Of a stretch of 6,078 nt of DNA, positions 5,246 through 6,078 are shown piece by piece. The notes under the pieces were generated by a model that saw only the letters and a program-made list of their open reading frames with translations, made no database searches and had not been told where the DNA came from. Both the position numbers and the translations under genes were made by a program. Origin of the DNA: an uncultured Catenibacterium sp. (GTDB lineage Bacteria; Bacillota_I; Bacilli_A; Erysipelotrichales; Coprobacillaceae); the NCBI RefSeq assembly GCF_900764565.1, contig NZ_CAAFOM010000272.1, positions 1-6,078 on the forward strand. The letters run 5' to 3'. Position 1 is the stretch's first letter; the number at the start of each line of letters is the position of its first letter.

Positions 5246-6078
5246 GTGTTAGAATTAAAGAATTTTGAAGAAGCAAAGAAGAGAGTGGATGAAGTCATTC
5301 TTCCTACACCTTTGATTTATAGCCCAGCTTTTTCTAAAGAAAGTAGAAATACTGTTTATATTAAACCGGAAAACTTACAGAGAACAGGCGCATTTAAAAT
5401 TAGAGGTGCTTATAATAAGATCATGAAGATGGATGATGAATCTAAATCTAGAGGACTTATTGCATCAAGCGCAGGAAACCATGCACAGGGTGTCGCTTAT
5501 GCAGCACAGCAGTTAGGTGTTAAGGCGACAATCGTTATGCCTGCCCATACACCACTTATTAAAGTAGATGCTACTAAGGCATTAGGTGCTGAAGTCGTTC
5601 TTCATGGTGAAGTCTATGATGATGCTTATAATAAAGCAGTCGAATTACAGAAAGAACATGGTTATACATTTGTACATCCATTTGATGATGAAGATGTTAT
5701 TGAAGGTCAGGGAACTATTGCCTTAGAAATTCTAGAAGAATTACCAGATACAGATATTATTTTAGTACCAGTTGGTGGTGGAGGATTGATTTCAGGTATT
5801 GCCTGTGCCGCAAAATTGATTAAACCAACAGTTAAGATCATCGGTGTAGAACCAGAAGGAGCTGCCAGTGCGCTTGCTGCCATTAATGAAGATCGTATCG
5901 TTTCATTAAATGAAGCAGTGACTATTGCGGATGGTACAGCCGTTAAGACAATTGGTGAAAAGCCTTTTGAATATATTAAACAATATGTAGATGGAATCAT
6001 CACAGTAAGTGATTATGAATTGATGGATGCATTCTTAGTACTTGTAGAAAAACATAAGCTTGTAGCTGAAAACTCAGG
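5246..6078 (+). CDS. ilvA: Threonine ammonia-lyase, medium form (copy 2; 3' end outside the window)
   Basis: This is a second PLP threonine ammonia-lyase, read as 277 uninterrupted codons to the window end. It aligns with copy 1 without gaps. By eye I count 14 amino-acid differences (about 95 % identity): D6N, I19L, C33S, M36T, D116E, K164E, K191L, M192I, N193K, A195T, V218I, K238E, T239K and A261D. The PLP lysine K51, SSAGNHAQG and GGGG are unchanged, so activity is expected. The ACT domain would lie beyond the edge. The start is GTG 5246, aligned with copy 1 Met1 and 6 nt after a GAGAGGGGG site (5231-5239). An ATG at 5244-5246 overlaps it out of frame and meets TAG after two codons. With its own promoter and a terminator before it, this copy is a separate transcription unit. 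Confidence 0.92.
   Translation, partial: MLELKNFEEAKKRVDEVILPTPLIYSPAFSKESRNTVYIKPENLQRTGAFKIRGAYNKIMKMDDESKSRGLIASSAGNHAQGVAYAAQQLGVKATIVMPAHTPLIKVDATKALGAEVVLHGEVYDDAYNKAVELQKEHGYTFVHPFDDEDVIEGQGTIALEILEELPDTDIILVPVGGGGLISGIACAAKLIKPTVKIIGVEPEGAASALAAINEDRIVSLNEAVTIADGTAVKTIGEKPFEYIKQYVDGIITVSDYELMDAFLVLVEKHKLVAENS

Noticed and set aside
3931..6078. The lyase pair as a simple assembly duplication
   Set aside because: The copies differ at about 10 % of bases, mostly synonymous, have unrelated spacers and are separated by a proper terminator and promoter. A strain-mixing join is unlikely, though only long reads exclude it.
1..6078. tRNA genes, CRISPR arrays, insertion sequences, phage or defence genes
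   Set aside because: I saw no spaced short repeats, terminal inverted repeats, transposase motifs or cloverleaf candidates. Nearly all the sequence is accounted for by genes and short spacers.

Overview
The window reads as a low-GC Bacillota chromosome fragment. Gene content, AT-rich codons, GGAGG-type ribosome binding sites and compact hairpin/T-tract terminators all fit. TGA ends several genes and Trp is read from TGG, so the standard bacterial code applies. An Erysipelotrichia-like gut bacterium is my best guess, but that is inference. The first 21 bases are not genomic. They match the 3' end of the Illumina TruSeq read-2 adapter, so base 1 is an assembly edge and the first gene is truncated there.

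Layout, all genes on the + strand. (1) 22-426: C-terminal glutaminase end of CTP synthase (pyrG), then a terminator. (2) 489-962: ispF of the MEP isoprenoid pathway, with its own short promoter region and terminator. (3) 1062-3827: a five-gene unit behind a good sigma-A-type promoter. It encodes a membrane-anchored or secreted Ig-like repeat protein, a rhomboid intramembrane protease, a YaiI/YqxD (DUF188) protein, a Cof-type HAD phosphatase and a 59-residue DUF4250 protein. Every gene overlaps the next by 4 to 11 nt, and a terminator follows. (4) 3931-5133 and 5246-6078 (cut by the window end): two tandem threonine ammonia-lyase genes of the single-ACT medium form. They are about 95 % identical in protein and about 90 % in DNA over the shared 833 nt, and each has its own upstream region.

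How the genes work together: pyrG and ispF are housekeeping genes, each closed by a terminator. The five-gene unit is probably translated with coupling. Its first two products are both membrane-associated, so a protease/partner relation is conceivable but unproven. The two lyases deaminate threonine to 2-oxobutanoate, feeding isoleucine synthesis or threonine catabolism. Their coding regions are strongly conserved but their promoters are unrelated, which suggests differently regulated paralogues.

No tRNA, rRNA, CRISPR array, insertion sequence or phage feature was seen, and no gene-free stretch exceeds about 115 bases. Most of the window is ordinary. The points worth a second look are the adapter, the tandem lyase pair with its uneven divergence, and the overlapping Ig-like/rhomboid operon.
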